A stretch of DNA of 24,143 bases from contig CAJTWX010000020.1 in NCBI GenBank assembly GCA_910580155.1, positions 1 to 24,143 on the forward strand, in the 5' to 3' direction. The notes beneath the pieces were generated by a model. That model saw only the letters and a list, made by a program, of their open reading frames with translations. It was not told the DNA's origin and ran no database searches. The DNA is from an uncultured Alphaproteobacteria bacterium (GTDB lineage Bacteria > Pseudomonadota > Alphaproteobacteria > RF32 > CAG-239). Below, one piece after another: positions 6,692 to 14,603 of this stretch. The translations under genes and the position numbers were made by a program. The stretch's first letter is position 1. The number at the start of each line of letters is the position of its first letter.

Positions 6692-7435
6692 GTAGAAGTT
6701 TTTGGCGATTTTTGCGAAAATGGGTTCGTTGAGGTCTTGCAACTTACCGTCTTGCAGGCGCAGCTGGCGGCTCATACGGGCGGCAAGTTCCATATTGTGG
6801 GTTGCAATCAGCGCCGCTAATCCGGTTTCTTTGATAATACCGAGCAGGGCGGCAAAAACATCTTCGGCGGTGTTTGGGTCAAGGTTGCCGGTCGGTTCAT
6901 CCGCAAGCAGAAGTTTAGGCGAGTTTGCAAGGGCGCGGGCAATCGCCACTCGTTGTTGCTCGCCGCCGGACATCTCCGCCGGACGGTGTTTGAGACGATG
7001 TGATAAATGCAGTTTATTCAATAAGAATGCCGCTCGCTCTTCGGCTGTTGCGGTACTTTGGCCGGCAATCAACATCGGCAGCATAACATTTTCCAGCGCA
7101 TTAAAATCGCCAAGAAGATTGTGATATTGGTAAACAAAGCCGATGTAATCCCGCCGCAAACCGGTACGGTTTTCATCATTAGCCTTGCTGATATCTTTGC
7201 CGTTGATGCAAATCTGCCCTGAAGACGGCCTGTCCAAAAGCCCCGCAATCTGCAGTAATGTCGATTTACCCGAGCCGGACTGCCCGACCAGTGCCGTTAC
7301 TTCGCCGGAGCGGATGTTAAGGTCAATCCCTTTTAAAACCTCAAGGTTCTGTTTCCCTTGCCTGTAGTCTTTCGTAACGTTAGTCAGGGTTAAAACGCAG
7401 TCTTCGTTTTCAGTCATCATAGTTTTATTATTCAT
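6689..7435 (-). CDS. lolD: Lipoprotein-releasing ABC transporter ATPase LolD
   Basis: A 248-residue ABC ATPase that powers release of mature lipoproteins from the inner membrane to the LolA chaperone. It has Walker A GQSGSGKST, Q-loop region YQYHNLLGDFNALENV, the signature MSGGEQQRVAIARAL, Walker B LLLADEPTGNLD and the H-loop ATHN, with spacing typical of the LolD/MacB branch. Start ATG 7435 was chosen because GGAGG lies nine bases upstream and it overlaps the lolC stop by eight bases, implying translational coupling; later ATGs at 7420 and 7417 are possible. The last dozen residues (NEPIFAKIAKNFY) go beyond the usual end of LolD and abut the probable repeat downstream. Confidence 0.96.
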   Translation of the reverse strand: MNNKTMMTENEDCVLTLTNVTKDYRQGKQNLEVLKGIDLNIRSGEVTALVGQSGSGKSTLLQIAGLLDRPSSGQICINGKDISKANDENRTGLRRDYIGFVYQYHNLLGDFNALENVMLPMLIAGQSTATAEERAAFLLNKLHLSHRLKHRPAEMSGGEQQRVAIARALANSPKLLLADEPTGNLDPNTAEDVFAALLGIIKETGLAALIATHNMELAARMSRQLRLQDGKLQDLNEPIFAKIAKNFY

Positions 7436-8684
7436 AGCGCAAAGCCTCCACAGGATCCATTTTAGCCGCCCGATAAGCCGGATACAAAGTAGCAAGGAAA
7501 GATAAGCCGAGCGAAAGCAGCGTTACGGAAATAACCACCGAAGACTCGACTTTGGCTGGCAACTGCGAGAGGAAATAAATCTCTGCCGCAAACAAATCCC
7601 TTCCGGCAATAGACTGCAAAAACTGGCGGATATTTTCGATATTTTCGCAAAACAAAAGGCCGAGCAATACGCCAAGAATAGTACCGACCGCGCCGATAAA
7701 CGCCCCGTCCAAAAAGAAAATACGCATAATCATTCCCTTAGTAGCCCCCATTGTTCTAAGCACGGCAATGTCACGCCCTTTATCTTTAACGAGCATAATC
7801 AGGCCGGTGATAATGTTAAACGCCGCCACCAAGATAATCAGAGTCAAAACGATAAACATTACGTTGCGTTCCACATCAACCGCGTTGAAAAAGGCGGAGT
7901 TCGTCTGCCGGTAATCATACACATATGCACGGTTGCCCGAGCTTGCAATCGCCGTGCTGATGAGCTGGCGCGCATAGTCCACGTCCGCGTCATCGCGAAG
8001 TGTCACGTCAATGCCGGTCACGCCGTTGCCGAGTGAAAAGAATTTCTGCGCCGCTTCTAATGGCATAAAGATAAAGTTTGCGTCATATTCATACATCCCG
8101 AAGTCAAACGTTCCCGCCACGAGATAGCTCTTCATCCGCGGTACAGTGCCAAACATCGTGATTTTGCCGTTAGGGGAGAGCAGGGTGATTTCATCGCCTT
8201 CGGTCACGCCAAGTTTGTTAGCGAGTTTTGAGCCTAATACGACCGCATCCCCCTCAAAAAGGTGCATATCAAAGTTCTTAAACCCGTCGCGTAACACTTG
8301 CTTTTTTTGCAAATCATTGCCGTTAATTCCGCGCACCATTACGCCCTCAGCGCTGTTTCCGGCCGTTGCCAGCAGCTGCTTTTCAATCATCGGGATAGCG
8401 ATATTTACCCCCGGAACATTCGCTTCCAGCATCTTAACCGCCTCGGGATAGTTATCAAACGGCATATTGCGTACAGCTGCAATGCTGATATGCCCGTTAA
8501 TGCCCAAAATACGGTTTAAAAGCTCCGCCTTAAAACCATTCATTACCGAAGTAACGATAATCAACGTCGCCACACCAAGCGCAATACCGATAAACGCAAA
8601 TGAGGTAATAACCGAGATAAACCCTTCTTTTCTTTTCGCGCGCAGGTATCTTCCTGCCGCCATTCTTTCAAATTTTGAAAACAT
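7428..8684 (-). CDS. lolC: Lipoprotein-releasing ABC transporter permease LolC/LolE
   Basis: A 418-residue inner-membrane permease. It has one N-terminal membrane segment (FISVITSFAFIGIALGVATL), a large periplasmic domain of about 220 residues, and three C-terminal membrane segments (near MFIVLTLIILVAAFNIITGL, FIGAVGTILGVLLGL and VISVTLLSLGLSFLATLYPA), ending in the characteristic YRAAKMDPVEALRYE. A single LolC/E-type gene is next to lolD, consistent with a homodimeric (LolF-type) exporter, although a second permease could lie elsewhere. ATG 8684 has AGGAG eight bases upstream; the longer upstream frame has no such site. It follows the glycosylase gene by 84 bases and overlaps lolD. Confidence 0.95.
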   Translation of the reverse strand: MFSKFERMAAGRYLRAKRKEGFISVITSFAFIGIALGVATLIIVTSVMNGFKAELLNRILGINGHISIAAVRNMPFDNYPEAVKMLEANVPGVNIAIPMIEKQLLATAGNSAEGVMVRGINGNDLQKKQVLRDGFKNFDMHLFEGDAVVLGSKLANKLGVTEGDEITLLSPNGKITMFGTVPRMKSYLVAGTFDFGMYEYDANFIFMPLEAAQKFFSLGNGVTGIDVTLRDDADVDYARQLISTAIASSGNRAYVYDYRQTNSAFFNAVDVERNVMFIVLTLIILVAAFNIITGLIMLVKDKGRDIAVLRTMGATKGMIMRIFFLDGAFIGAVGTILGVLLGLLFCENIENIRQFLQSIAGRDLFAAEIYFLSQLPAKVESSVVISVTLLSLGLSFLATLYPAYRAAKMDPVEALRYE

Positions 8685-8768
8685 TTTTACACTCCTGTTG
8701 CCCTCAAACATACAAAAGCCGATTGGAACTTTCAACCCCGAACCCCAAACAACCCACAACAATCTGTC

Positions 8769-9254
8769 TTATTTTAAAAGTGCCTCAAACCATATTTGCC
8801 GCCGTCTCTCCAATGGAATAGAGGCATTTGCGGGACTGGTGGAGGGCAAAACCGCATAGTCAAACTCTTCCAGCAAATCGCCGTGAAAACGCTTAAACAA
8901 CTGAAAGGCCTTCTGCCCGTTAAAGAGCAACCGCCTGATGTTCGGGTAGGTTTGAAACAAGGTTTTAAAATCATTCGGTATGGCATTTTTTATGTTGGTG
9001 TCCAAACTGCCGTCGCGTACGCAGCTTTGGGCCGCGTCCCACAGTCCGAACCGATGTGCGGTCAAAAGGGTAGTTTTGGTGGCAAAATCCGGCGCGTTAT
9101 ATGCTTCGCCAAACGCTTCAAACACAAACTTCCAAAATAGATTATGTTTATGTGCATAATATTCACCTGCAGCCAACGATGCCTCCCCCGGCATAGAGCC
9201 GATAATCAGCGTTGTCGTCGTATCATCTGCAATATAATCAAAACTTTGCGGCAA
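8769..9254 (-). CDS. DNA-deoxyinosine (hypoxanthine) glycosylase
   Basis: A 161-residue member of the uracil-DNA glycosylase superfamily, closest to the hypoxanthine-DNA glycosylase group (family 6), which removes deaminated bases to start base-excision repair. Signatures are the N-terminal LIIGSMPGEASLAAGEYYAH followed by KHNLFW, and the C-terminal LPSTSPANA loop. The start is TTG 9254, supported by AAGGAGA eight bases upstream and by the family homology beginning within ten residues; there is no in-frame ATG in a better position. It is the first gene of a probable operon with lolC and lolD; I know of no functional link and read this as a chance association. The Mug/TDG group is an alternative but fits less well. 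Confidence 0.88.
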   Translation of the reverse strand: MPQSFDYIADDTTTTLIIGSMPGEASLAAGEYYAHKHNLFWKFVFEAFGEAYNAPDFATKTTLLTAHRFGLWDAAQSCVRDGSLDTNIKNAIPNDFKTLFQTYPNIRRLLFNGQKAFQLFKRFHGDLLEEFDYAVLPSTSPANASIPLERRRQIWFEALLK

Positions 9255-9278
9255 AATAAATTCTCCTTTGTTTTTGTC

Positions 9279-9306
9279 ATCATACGCCCTTGCCGCGTTT
9301 TCGCAA
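9279..9306 (-). promoter_or_regulatory. Promoter of the glycosylase-lolC-lolD operon
   Basis: Minus-strand TTGCGA (9301-9306), a 16-bp GC-rich spacer, and TATGAT (9279-9284). The leader before TTG 9254 is short (about 18 nt) but contains the AAGGAGA ribosome-binding site. Confidence 0.6.
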
Positions 9307-9333
9307 GCCCCGCGCAGAACTTTCGCACAAAAA

Positions 9334-9366
9334 AAGAGCCGCCCTTATTAAAAAGGGAGACTCTTA
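9334..9366 (-). terminator. Intrinsic terminator of beta-repeat paralogue 3
   Basis: AAGAG and CCCTT pair with AAGGG and CTCTT, with a three-base internal mismatch and a TTTAAT loop, followed by a run of eight Ts on the minus strand. It lies four bases after the stop codon at 9371. Confidence 0.82.
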
Positions 9367-9370
9367 AGTT

Positions 9371-10447
9371 CTAATCGGCAAAGAAACCTTTGAGCATTTT
9401 TTTGCGAAGCTCTTTGTGCCCGCTAAGGCAGGTTTCAACCAGCCGGAAATACTCAAACAGTTCTTCCGAGATATCCTCGTCTTTGTTGTGTCCGAACAAG
9501 ACTTCGACAACAGCCTGACGTGTTTCAACAGCAGACATTCTGGTGTCAAACACAAGGTCGCGCTTGTTCAGGCGAAGGTGCAGAAAATGTCCGGCAAACA
9601 TCTGTGGACGAACCGGACAATAGGCCAAAACCTGCCGTCCGTCTTCGGCATAAAGCCCGCCGTTTTGAAAGGTAAATTTACCATCCTCAGAGAGGAGCGG
9701 TAGATTATTTCCATCAACAACCGCGCCAATGGTACTGTCATAAAGCGTTCCGCGCATAGAACAGAAAACACCATCCACAATATCCATCGCCAGTCGCGCC
9801 TTTAACAGACATTCCATCTTGGCGTTATAAAGGTAGTTAACCCCTTTAGTCGAAACGATAAAGCTGCCGTTTGTAAAAAAGAGGATATTATCCGCGTCTT
9901 CTACAGGTGTAATCGGCTGCATCTCTGCGTTATACAAAATGGCATTTCTGCCGTTATAGAATTTAACTGCTGTCAGCCCGTTAATATTCTGTTCAACGTT
10001 GAGAATATCCTCTCTTTTGCCAAGCCATACCGGTTCTTGGGCTCCGGTAACATCTGCCAGATAGTAGTTGCCTGCGTTCATACAGACATACGCCGAAGCC
10101 TCTCCCCACCACTTGACACGATGCTCGCGCTGGGCAAAAAACTTGCCGTCCGGTGCATAGATTTCAACATATCCGTTATCTTTAGCCGCGGCCATATAGC
10201 CGTTGCCGAAAACGTGAAACGTGAGATAAGGCTGCACGGCAATCAGAAGCCGGTTGATAAAACATCGTGACAGATTGTCATAAACACTAAGCGCGTGCCA
10301 CGAAGGGGAATAGACCTTAAAGTAGCCATTATTGAAAAATGCCAGTTGGTTTTCTTCAAAACGCTTTTCGCCGAAATGTCGCCAATAGGCTTTAAGCTGT
10401 TCGGCCGCGGGTGAAACATTCGTTTCCGAAATACATAATTTACTCAT
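9371..10447 (-). CDS. NG/WG-like beta-repeat protein, paralogue 3
   Basis: A 358-residue soluble protein, the longest of the four related proteins here. After an N-terminal extension (MSKLCISETNVSPAAEQLKA) comes the shared YWRHFGEKRFEENQLAFF and then beta repeats with NG turns: NNGYFKVYSP with LSVYDNLSRC, GNGYMAAAKDNGYVEIYAPDG, YNGRNAILYNAEM, and FTNGSFIVSTKG with YLYNAKMECL. The C-terminal segment LVFDTRMSAVETRQAVVEVL, a helical domain, matches the end of the gene at 3473. No signal peptide, membrane segment or catalytic motif is visible, so a binding role is a guess. It is a single-gene unit with its own promoter and terminator; there is no Shine-Dalgarno site before ATG 10447. Confidence 0.8.
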   Translation of the reverse strand: MSKLCISETNVSPAAEQLKAYWRHFGEKRFEENQLAFFNNGYFKVYSPSWHALSVYDNLSRCFINRLLIAVQPYLTFHVFGNGYMAAAKDNGYVEIYAPDGKFFAQREHRVKWWGEASAYVCMNAGNYYLADVTGAQEPVWLGKREDILNVEQNINGLTAVKFYNGRNAILYNAEMQPITPVEDADNILFFTNGSFIVSTKGVNYLYNAKMECLLKARLAMDIVDGVFCSMRGTLYDSTIGAVVDGNNLPLLSEDGKFTFQNGGLYAEDGRQVLAYCPVRPQMFAGHFLHLRLNKRDLVFDTRMSAVETRQAVVEVLFGHNKDEDISEELFEYFRLVETCLSGHKELRKKMLKGFFAD

Positions 10448-10490
10448 ACAGGATAATTTTAGTGATAATAATAAAATTTAAACAACGCAA

Positions 10491-10518
10491 CGATAAGCGT
10501 TTAAACCGTAAATGTCAA
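10491..10518 (-). promoter_or_regulatory. Promoter of beta-repeat paralogue 3
   Basis: Minus-strand TTGACA (10513-10518), 16-bp spacer, then TTATCG (10491-10496), continuing TT. The same -35, spacing and TTATCGTT occur upstream of the gene at 3473. The leader to ATG 10447 is about 40 nt. Confidence 0.6.
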
Positions 10519-10548
10519 CATCTGTTGGAAAATTCCTGCCGCATAAAA

Positions 10549-10577
10549 AAAAGAAGCTGCCATAAAACAGCTTCTTT
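10549..10577 (-). terminator. Intrinsic terminator of the gene ending at 10595
   Basis: AAGAAGCTG pairs perfectly with CAGCTTCTT around an eight-base loop and is followed by eight Ts on the minus strand, 17 bases after the stop codon. Confidence 0.88.
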
Positions 10578-10594
10578 TCATAGTGCGTAAAGAC

Positions 10595-11236
10595 TTAAAG
10601 AAAGTCATCTTTGTCCGTTTGTACCAATGATTTATTTTCTGCTGAAAACGGCACGCCTTTTTTCTTTCCGCCTTTCTTAGAAAGGAATTGAAAAGCATCA
10701 CGGGGCAGATAAGTCTGCAAAAACCCTTGAGCCGGCGACACATAATTGGCAATGTTTTTGGTAAAAACCACAGGCAGAAAAGATGTTTCTTTTTCATTCT
10801 TGAGCAAATGCAGCACCGAAAAATCTTCGTTGCAGTCAAAAAACGCCTCGGCATACCATCCCTTACGGTTTACAAAGTGAACCACCGCTTTGCATTCTTC
10901 ATCCAGAAAGCACCATAATGCCGGAAGTTTCCCGCCGGTATTGAGGATTTTAAGATGTCGGGAGATAATCTCCAGCGCCGATGCCGGTTCACACGAAAAC
11001 AGGCACGCATCTTCTAAGGCCGTTGCTATTGAGCTGCAGTCCTCAAAACTGCGCCGGTTTGCGTTCTTATCAAGAAATGCGGCCATTTGTTTACGGTCAG
11101 CAGCAAAAGAACGGATGAACTCGGCAAAGTCAGAAACAGAGCCTTTTTTCGGGTGTCCGAAATTTTTAACGGCAAGGGCAGTAAGCAGCTCCCCGCATTC
11201 AGACCATTGAAGGGTCTTTAAAACATTTTCTTCCAT
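10595..11236 (-). CDS. Unknown soluble protein
   Basis: A 213-residue protein that I do not recognise. The N-terminal half (about 1-95) looks helical, with several cysteines and many acidic and basic residues. The middle is a likely beta-sheet region (ALWCFLDEECKAVVHFV, KGWYAEAFFDCNEDFSVLHL, FLPVVFTKNIANYV). The C-terminus is polar and Lys-rich (SKKGGKKKG). There is no signal peptide or membrane segment. It lacks the NG repeats of its neighbour at 9371, so it is not clearly part of that family, although its promoter and leader architecture are the same. ATG 11236 has no Shine-Dalgarno site. Confidence 0.7.
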   Translation of the reverse strand: MEENVLKTLQWSECGELLTALAVKNFGHPKKGSVSDFAEFIRSFAADRKQMAAFLDKNANRRSFEDCSSIATALEDACLFSCEPASALEIISRHLKILNTGGKLPALWCFLDEECKAVVHFVNRKGWYAEAFFDCNEDFSVLHLLKNEKETSFLPVVFTKNIANYVSPAQGFLQTYLPRDAFQFLSKKGGKKKGVPFSAENKSLVQTDKDDFL

Positions 11237-11270
11237 AATGATATATAAGTTATAATTAATACTGCCGCAA

Positions 11271-11298
11271 AGTATAACTTACAAATCATTTTTGTCAA
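11271..11298 (-). promoter_or_regulatory. Promoter of the unknown gene at 10595
   Basis: Minus-strand TTGACA (11293-11298), 16-bp spacer, TATACT (11271-11276): the best consensus match among the minus-strand promoters here. The leader is about 28-30 nt. No terminator separates it from the mla operon upstream. Confidence 0.75.
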
Positions 11299-11313
11299 TA
11301 TTTTTTGAATCCT

Positions 11314-11880
11314 CTATTTCAGCTTGGCAATATCACCGGAAATCTTTGCTGCAAGCCCGCCCAAAAGAGAGCTTTGTGCCGGAACATATTCGTCATAACC
11401 GCCGTCAATTTTAACCTTGCTGTCAAACCGGCCGGATTTCACAATCCGCCCCATCTTGTTTTTAATAAAATAAGAGGCTTTAAGCACGGCATAATCATCA
11501 AGCCTGCCGTTCATTTCCGTAATCTCAACCGCAACGGCATATTGGTAATTTTTACGCAAAGGCGTCTGATTTTCAATGACTGCATTGGGCAATGTCAGGG
11601 AGAGGTTTTGGTTTAAGACATTTTGAATAAGCCGTTCCGGTGCGGCGCCCCAGCGGTTAAATTCGTCAATCCGTACCTCATAGTTTTCTTTGCCCAAAGT
11701 AGCAATCTGCGGGCGCGCGGCTTCTGCCGGCAGCAAAACCTGATTAAGCAAAAGGGTAAATTTAACATTTGGATAGCTCTTTTCCGCCGTTTGCATTGCA
11801 ACCGGTTGATAAAAATGCGGTTTCGGGCTTGAGCAAGCTGCTGAGAGGAGAGCCAAAGCTGCAATTATAATTTTTTTCAT
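11314..11880 (-). CDS. ABC-transport auxiliary lipoprotein (PqiC-like)
   Basis: A 188-residue lipoprotein precursor with a signal of MKKIIIAALALLSAAC type and lipobox SAAC (Cys16). The mature part fits the ABC_trans_aux/PqiC family: an N-terminal beta strand ahead of a VLLPAEAARPQIATLG segment (the position of LP-x-x-LDRP-x-I in relatives), then EVRIDEFNRWGAAPERLIQNVLNQNL, the conserved region where an Arg-Trp precedes a helix. These proteins partner MCE-domain transporters in the periplasm. It starts one base after the mlaD stop, so co-translation is likely. No terminator hairpin follows before the next promoter at 11298. Confidence 0.87.
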   Translation of the reverse strand: MKKIIIAALALLSAACSSPKPHFYQPVAMQTAEKSYPNVKFTLLLNQVLLPAEAARPQIATLGKENYEVRIDEFNRWGAAPERLIQNVLNQNLSLTLPNAVIENQTPLRKNYQYAVAVEITEMNGRLDDYAVLKASYFIKNKMGRIVKSGRFDSKVKIDGGYDEYVPAQSSLLGGLAAKISGDIAKLK

Positions 11881-11881
11881 C

Positions 11882-12703
11882 TTAATATTCCTTTCCTGTA
11901 ATAATCGCGTTCGGATACATCTGCAAATAATCTGTTAGATTTTTCATAGAAGCCGCGGCAGAAGAAAAGCTTTCAATCATTGCCGCAATGTTTGCTGCGT
12001 TTTCGCCCACAAGCGAATCAATCGCCTGCGCTGCTCCGCCGACATTTTCGACCATCTGCGCCGTGTTGTTTTTGTTTTCAAGCAAGATATTGTCAACAGT
12101 ATCAAGCGTCGCATTCATTTGTTTTAAAAGCGGCGGCAGTTCTTTGTTGATAGTCTGGGTAATGTTATGAACATCTTGCGCAATTTTGGCAATAGGCATC
12201 ACCTGCAGGCTCTTCGAAATCTCCGCAAACGGCGAAGCTATCGTCGGAATCTCATAAACATCGCCGGTTTCCTCGTGCAAAACGGCTTTTGTGTTGGGGA
12301 ACATATCAAGCTCCACCAACAGCTGCCCCGTAATCACCGAGTTAATCGCAAGCTGTGCCCGAAGCCCGTGCGAGATAAACTGGTTTAAGCGTTCCTGCTC
12401 GTCTCTTGTATCCGTAATCAGCGATTTTCCGTTATAGATTTTCGCATATACCGGAATAAAAAACTTCATCGTTTTAAGGTTTGCGCGCAAACGCACCGAA
12501 GAAACCTCGCCGATTTTCACGCCCTTAAACAACACCGGCGCGCCAACGTCCAGCCCTTTGACCGACTCGTCAAAATACATCACGACAGTGGTTTCGTTAT
12601 CGCTGAATTTAGATTTCAAAAAATAAGCAAACATCAAAAACAGCGCCACCAAGCTAACGCTCACAAATAAGCCTATCAATTTCATATTCGGTTGTTTTAT
12701 CAT
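11882..12703 (-). CDS. mlaD: MCE-domain lipid-transport protein MlaD
   Basis: A 273-residue periplasmic substrate-binding subunit anchored by one N-terminal membrane helix (KLIGLFVSVSLVALFLMFAYFL). A single MCE domain follows at about 37-116, with VVMYFDESVKGLDVGAPVLF and KGVKIGEVSSVRL as landmarks. The rest (about 150-273) is predicted long helix with heptad-like spacing, probably forming the hexamer's central channel. With MlaE and MlaF it should move phospholipids between membranes. Its ATG overlaps the mlaF stop by four bases, and the auxiliary lipoprotein starts one base after its stop. The symbol is assigned by domain and gene order; relation to the E. coli protein is at family level. 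Confidence 0.92.
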   Translation of the reverse strand: MIKQPNMKLIGLFVSVSLVALFLMFAYFLKSKFSDNETTVVMYFDESVKGLDVGAPVLFKGVKIGEVSSVRLRANLKTMKFFIPVYAKIYNGKSLITDTRDEQERLNQFISHGLRAQLAINSVITGQLLVELDMFPNTKAVLHEETGDVYEIPTIASPFAEISKSLQVMPIAKIAQDVHNITQTINKELPPLLKQMNATLDTVDNILLENKNNTAQMVENVGGAAQAIDSLVGENAANIAAMIESFSSAAASMKNLTDYLQMYPNAIITGKEY

Positions 12704-13452
12704 TCTTTTTTTCCTCTGGTTAAAAATTCATAGATTTCCGCGTTCGGCGGGTTTTTCAAAAGCTCATTCGGATTGCCTCTGCCGGTAATGTTTTTGACTT
12801 TGCCGTCCAAAAAGATAGAGTTCGTCCCAATGTTAAAAATAGATTGCAGTTCGTGGGTCACAATCACAAAGGTTGTACCGAGCGTCTGGTTAAGCTCTTT
12901 AAACAAATCGTCCAGCCTTTTTGAGCTGATAGGGTCAAGCCCCGCCGACGGCTCGTCGCAATAAACGATTTTCGGGTCAAGTGCGAGCGCACGGGCAAGC
13001 GCGGCACGCTTTTTCATTCCCCCTGAGATTTCCGACGGGTAAAAATCGTCAAACCCGCCCAATCCGACGAGTGCCAGCTTGTAAGACGCCAGCTCGGAGA
13101 TTTCCGCAGCCGTGTAAGAACTATAAAGCTCCAAAGGCATTGCCACGTTTTCTTTAAGCGTCATCGAAGAAAACAAAGCCCCGCTCTGATACATCACGCC
13201 GCATTTTTTCATAATCTCGTTTTTAAGAGCCTCATCCGCCGCCGAAAAGTCTTTGCCGTCAATCAGCACTTCGCCTTTAACCGGCGTCACCAGCCCCGTT
13301 AACACACGCAGCATACTGCTTTTGCCACAGCCGCTCGCGCCCATAATGATAAAGATGTCTTTTTCGTTAACACTGAAGTTAATGTTATCAAACAACACAA
13401 AGTCGCCGTAGGCTACGCGGAGGTTTTTAACGGTAATGATTTCCTTGCTCAT
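12700..13452 (-). CDS. mlaF: Mla-type ABC transporter ATPase MlaF
   Basis: A 250-residue ABC ATPase. Walker A is GASGCGKSS (about 37-45), the signature is ISGGMKKRAALARALALDP, Walker B IVYCDEPSAGLDP, and the H-loop Thr-His lies in VIVTHELQSIF. The GGMKKRAALARA signature and DEPSAGLDP are characteristic of the MlaF/Ttg2A branch, distinct from the GGEQQR form of LolD in the same window. It should energise lipid movement through MlaE at the inner membrane. Overlaps of four bases with mlaE upstream and mlaD downstream indicate tight translational coupling. Confidence 0.95.
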   Translation of the reverse strand: MSKEIITVKNLRVAYGDFVLFDNINFSVNEKDIFIIMGASGCGKSSMLRVLTGLVTPVKGEVLIDGKDFSAADEALKNEIMKKCGVMYQSGALFSSMTLKENVAMPLELYSSYTAAEISELASYKLALVGLGGFDDFYPSEISGGMKKRAALARALALDPKIVYCDEPSAGLDPISSKRLDDLFKELNQTLGTTFVIVTHELQSIFNIGTNSIFLDGKVKNITGRGNPNELLKNPPNAEIYEFLTRGKKE

Positions 13453-14579
13453 ATCCCCAGCTCCTCTAAAATAACGGTCAAAATCCCCGTAGCTACAATC
13501 ATCCAGACCAGTGAAGTCACAACCGCGCCGGTGGTCGCCTTGCCCACACTGTCCGCGTCACGTCCGGCATTTAAGCCCTCATAGCACCCGCAGACAGAAA
13601 TAATCACGCCGTAAATCAAACTATGCAGCAGCCCGACTAAAATATTGCGCAGTTCCAGAGCCTTAATCGAATATTCAAAATAAGCCGATGAAGTGAGATC
13701 CAAAAAGCTTACACCGACAACCGCTCCGCCCAAAATGCCGAGCACATCGGCAAGCATTGTCAAAAACGGTATTGTTGCCACCAGACAAACCATCCGCGGC
13801 GTCACCAGATAATCCGTAATTTTAATGCCGAATGTTTTCAGCGCGTCAATCTCTTCATTGACCTGCATTGTGCCGAGTGTTGCCGCAAACGACGAGCCTG
13901 TGCGCCCCGCCATAATAATCCCGACCATAATCGCTGCCATAATGCGTGTCATCCCAAGTGTCACCATACTCGCCACATAAATTCCCGCGCCGAAAGTCTT
14001 AAGCTGCAGCGCCCCCACAAACGCCAAAATCAGCCCCACCAAAAAGCTCACGAGCGCCACAATTCCGACCGCTTTATAGCTGCAATCGGCAAAAATAAAC
14101 CAAAAATCCTTTTTGCGATAAATAGCATTGCCCGAAAAAAAGCGTATTGTGGAAAACAGTGTATCTTTAATAAACCTAAGGCTGCTCAGAAAACTTTTAT
14201 ATATCGTTGCGCTTTTGGTACCAACGCGCCATAAAAAGCTGGTTTCTTGCTTTTCAACCGGCGGCATATTGGCAGCTTCGGCAGTAAGCGCCATCAAATC
14301 GCGCAAATCTTGCGGCAAACGGCTTAAATCAGCCTTAATACCGTTTTTCAAAAGATATTTGCTCCAAAAATAAACCTCAGCCGCAGTTAAGGTTGAAAAA
14401 TCCGTTTCATCGGTTTGAAGATAAGCAGTCTTAATCCACGTTCTACCCCTGCGTGCCGTCATTTTTTCGCGCTCGGTGTCCGTATAAACAACGCCGTTGC
14501 CCAACATCAATATATCATTGTGGGAGGTGTCTTGGCTGATGGCCTCTTTGCTGTCTTCTGTGTTATTATTGTTATCCAT
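13449..14579 (-). CDS. mlaE: Mla-type ABC transporter permease MlaE
   Basis: A 376-residue permease, about 110 residues longer than E. coli MlaE because of an N-terminal cytoplasmic domain. Residues about 50-100 (LTAAEVYFWSKYLLKNGIKADLSRLPQDLRDLMALT) look like the degenerate STAS-like domain found in some alphaproteobacterial MlaE proteins. The membrane part has the family core: VGLILAFVGALQL, MTRIMAAIMVGIIMAGRTGSSFAA, the cytoplasmic GTMQVNEEIDALKTFGI, and a C-terminal GCYEGLNAGRDADSVGKATT segment. ATG 14579 has a weak AGAG about ten bases upstream. It begins 24 bases after the stop of the PfkB-family gene. Confidence 0.93.
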   Translation of the reverse strand: MDNNNNTEDSKEAISQDTSHNDILMLGNGVVYTDTEREKMTARRGRTWIKTAYLQTDETDFSTLTAAEVYFWSKYLLKNGIKADLSRLPQDLRDLMALTAEAANMPPVEKQETSFLWRVGTKSATIYKSFLSSLRFIKDTLFSTIRFFSGNAIYRKKDFWFIFADCSYKAVGIVALVSFLVGLILAFVGALQLKTFGAGIYVASMVTLGMTRIMAAIMVGIIMAGRTGSSFAATLGTMQVNEEIDALKTFGIKITDYLVTPRMVCLVATIPFLTMLADVLGILGGAVVGVSFLDLTSSAYFEYSIKALELRNILVGLLHSLIYGVIISVCGCYEGLNAGRDADSVGKATTGAVVTSLVWMIVATGILTVILEELGI

Positions 14580-14603
14580 TATTTTCAGTTCTCTTTGTTA
14601 TTA

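Noticed and set aside
6473..6820. Plus-strand ORF of 115 codons between rpsD and lolD
   Set aside because: It lies antisense to the lolD 3' end and the probable repeat, and has neither a ribosome-binding site nor a protein-like composition.
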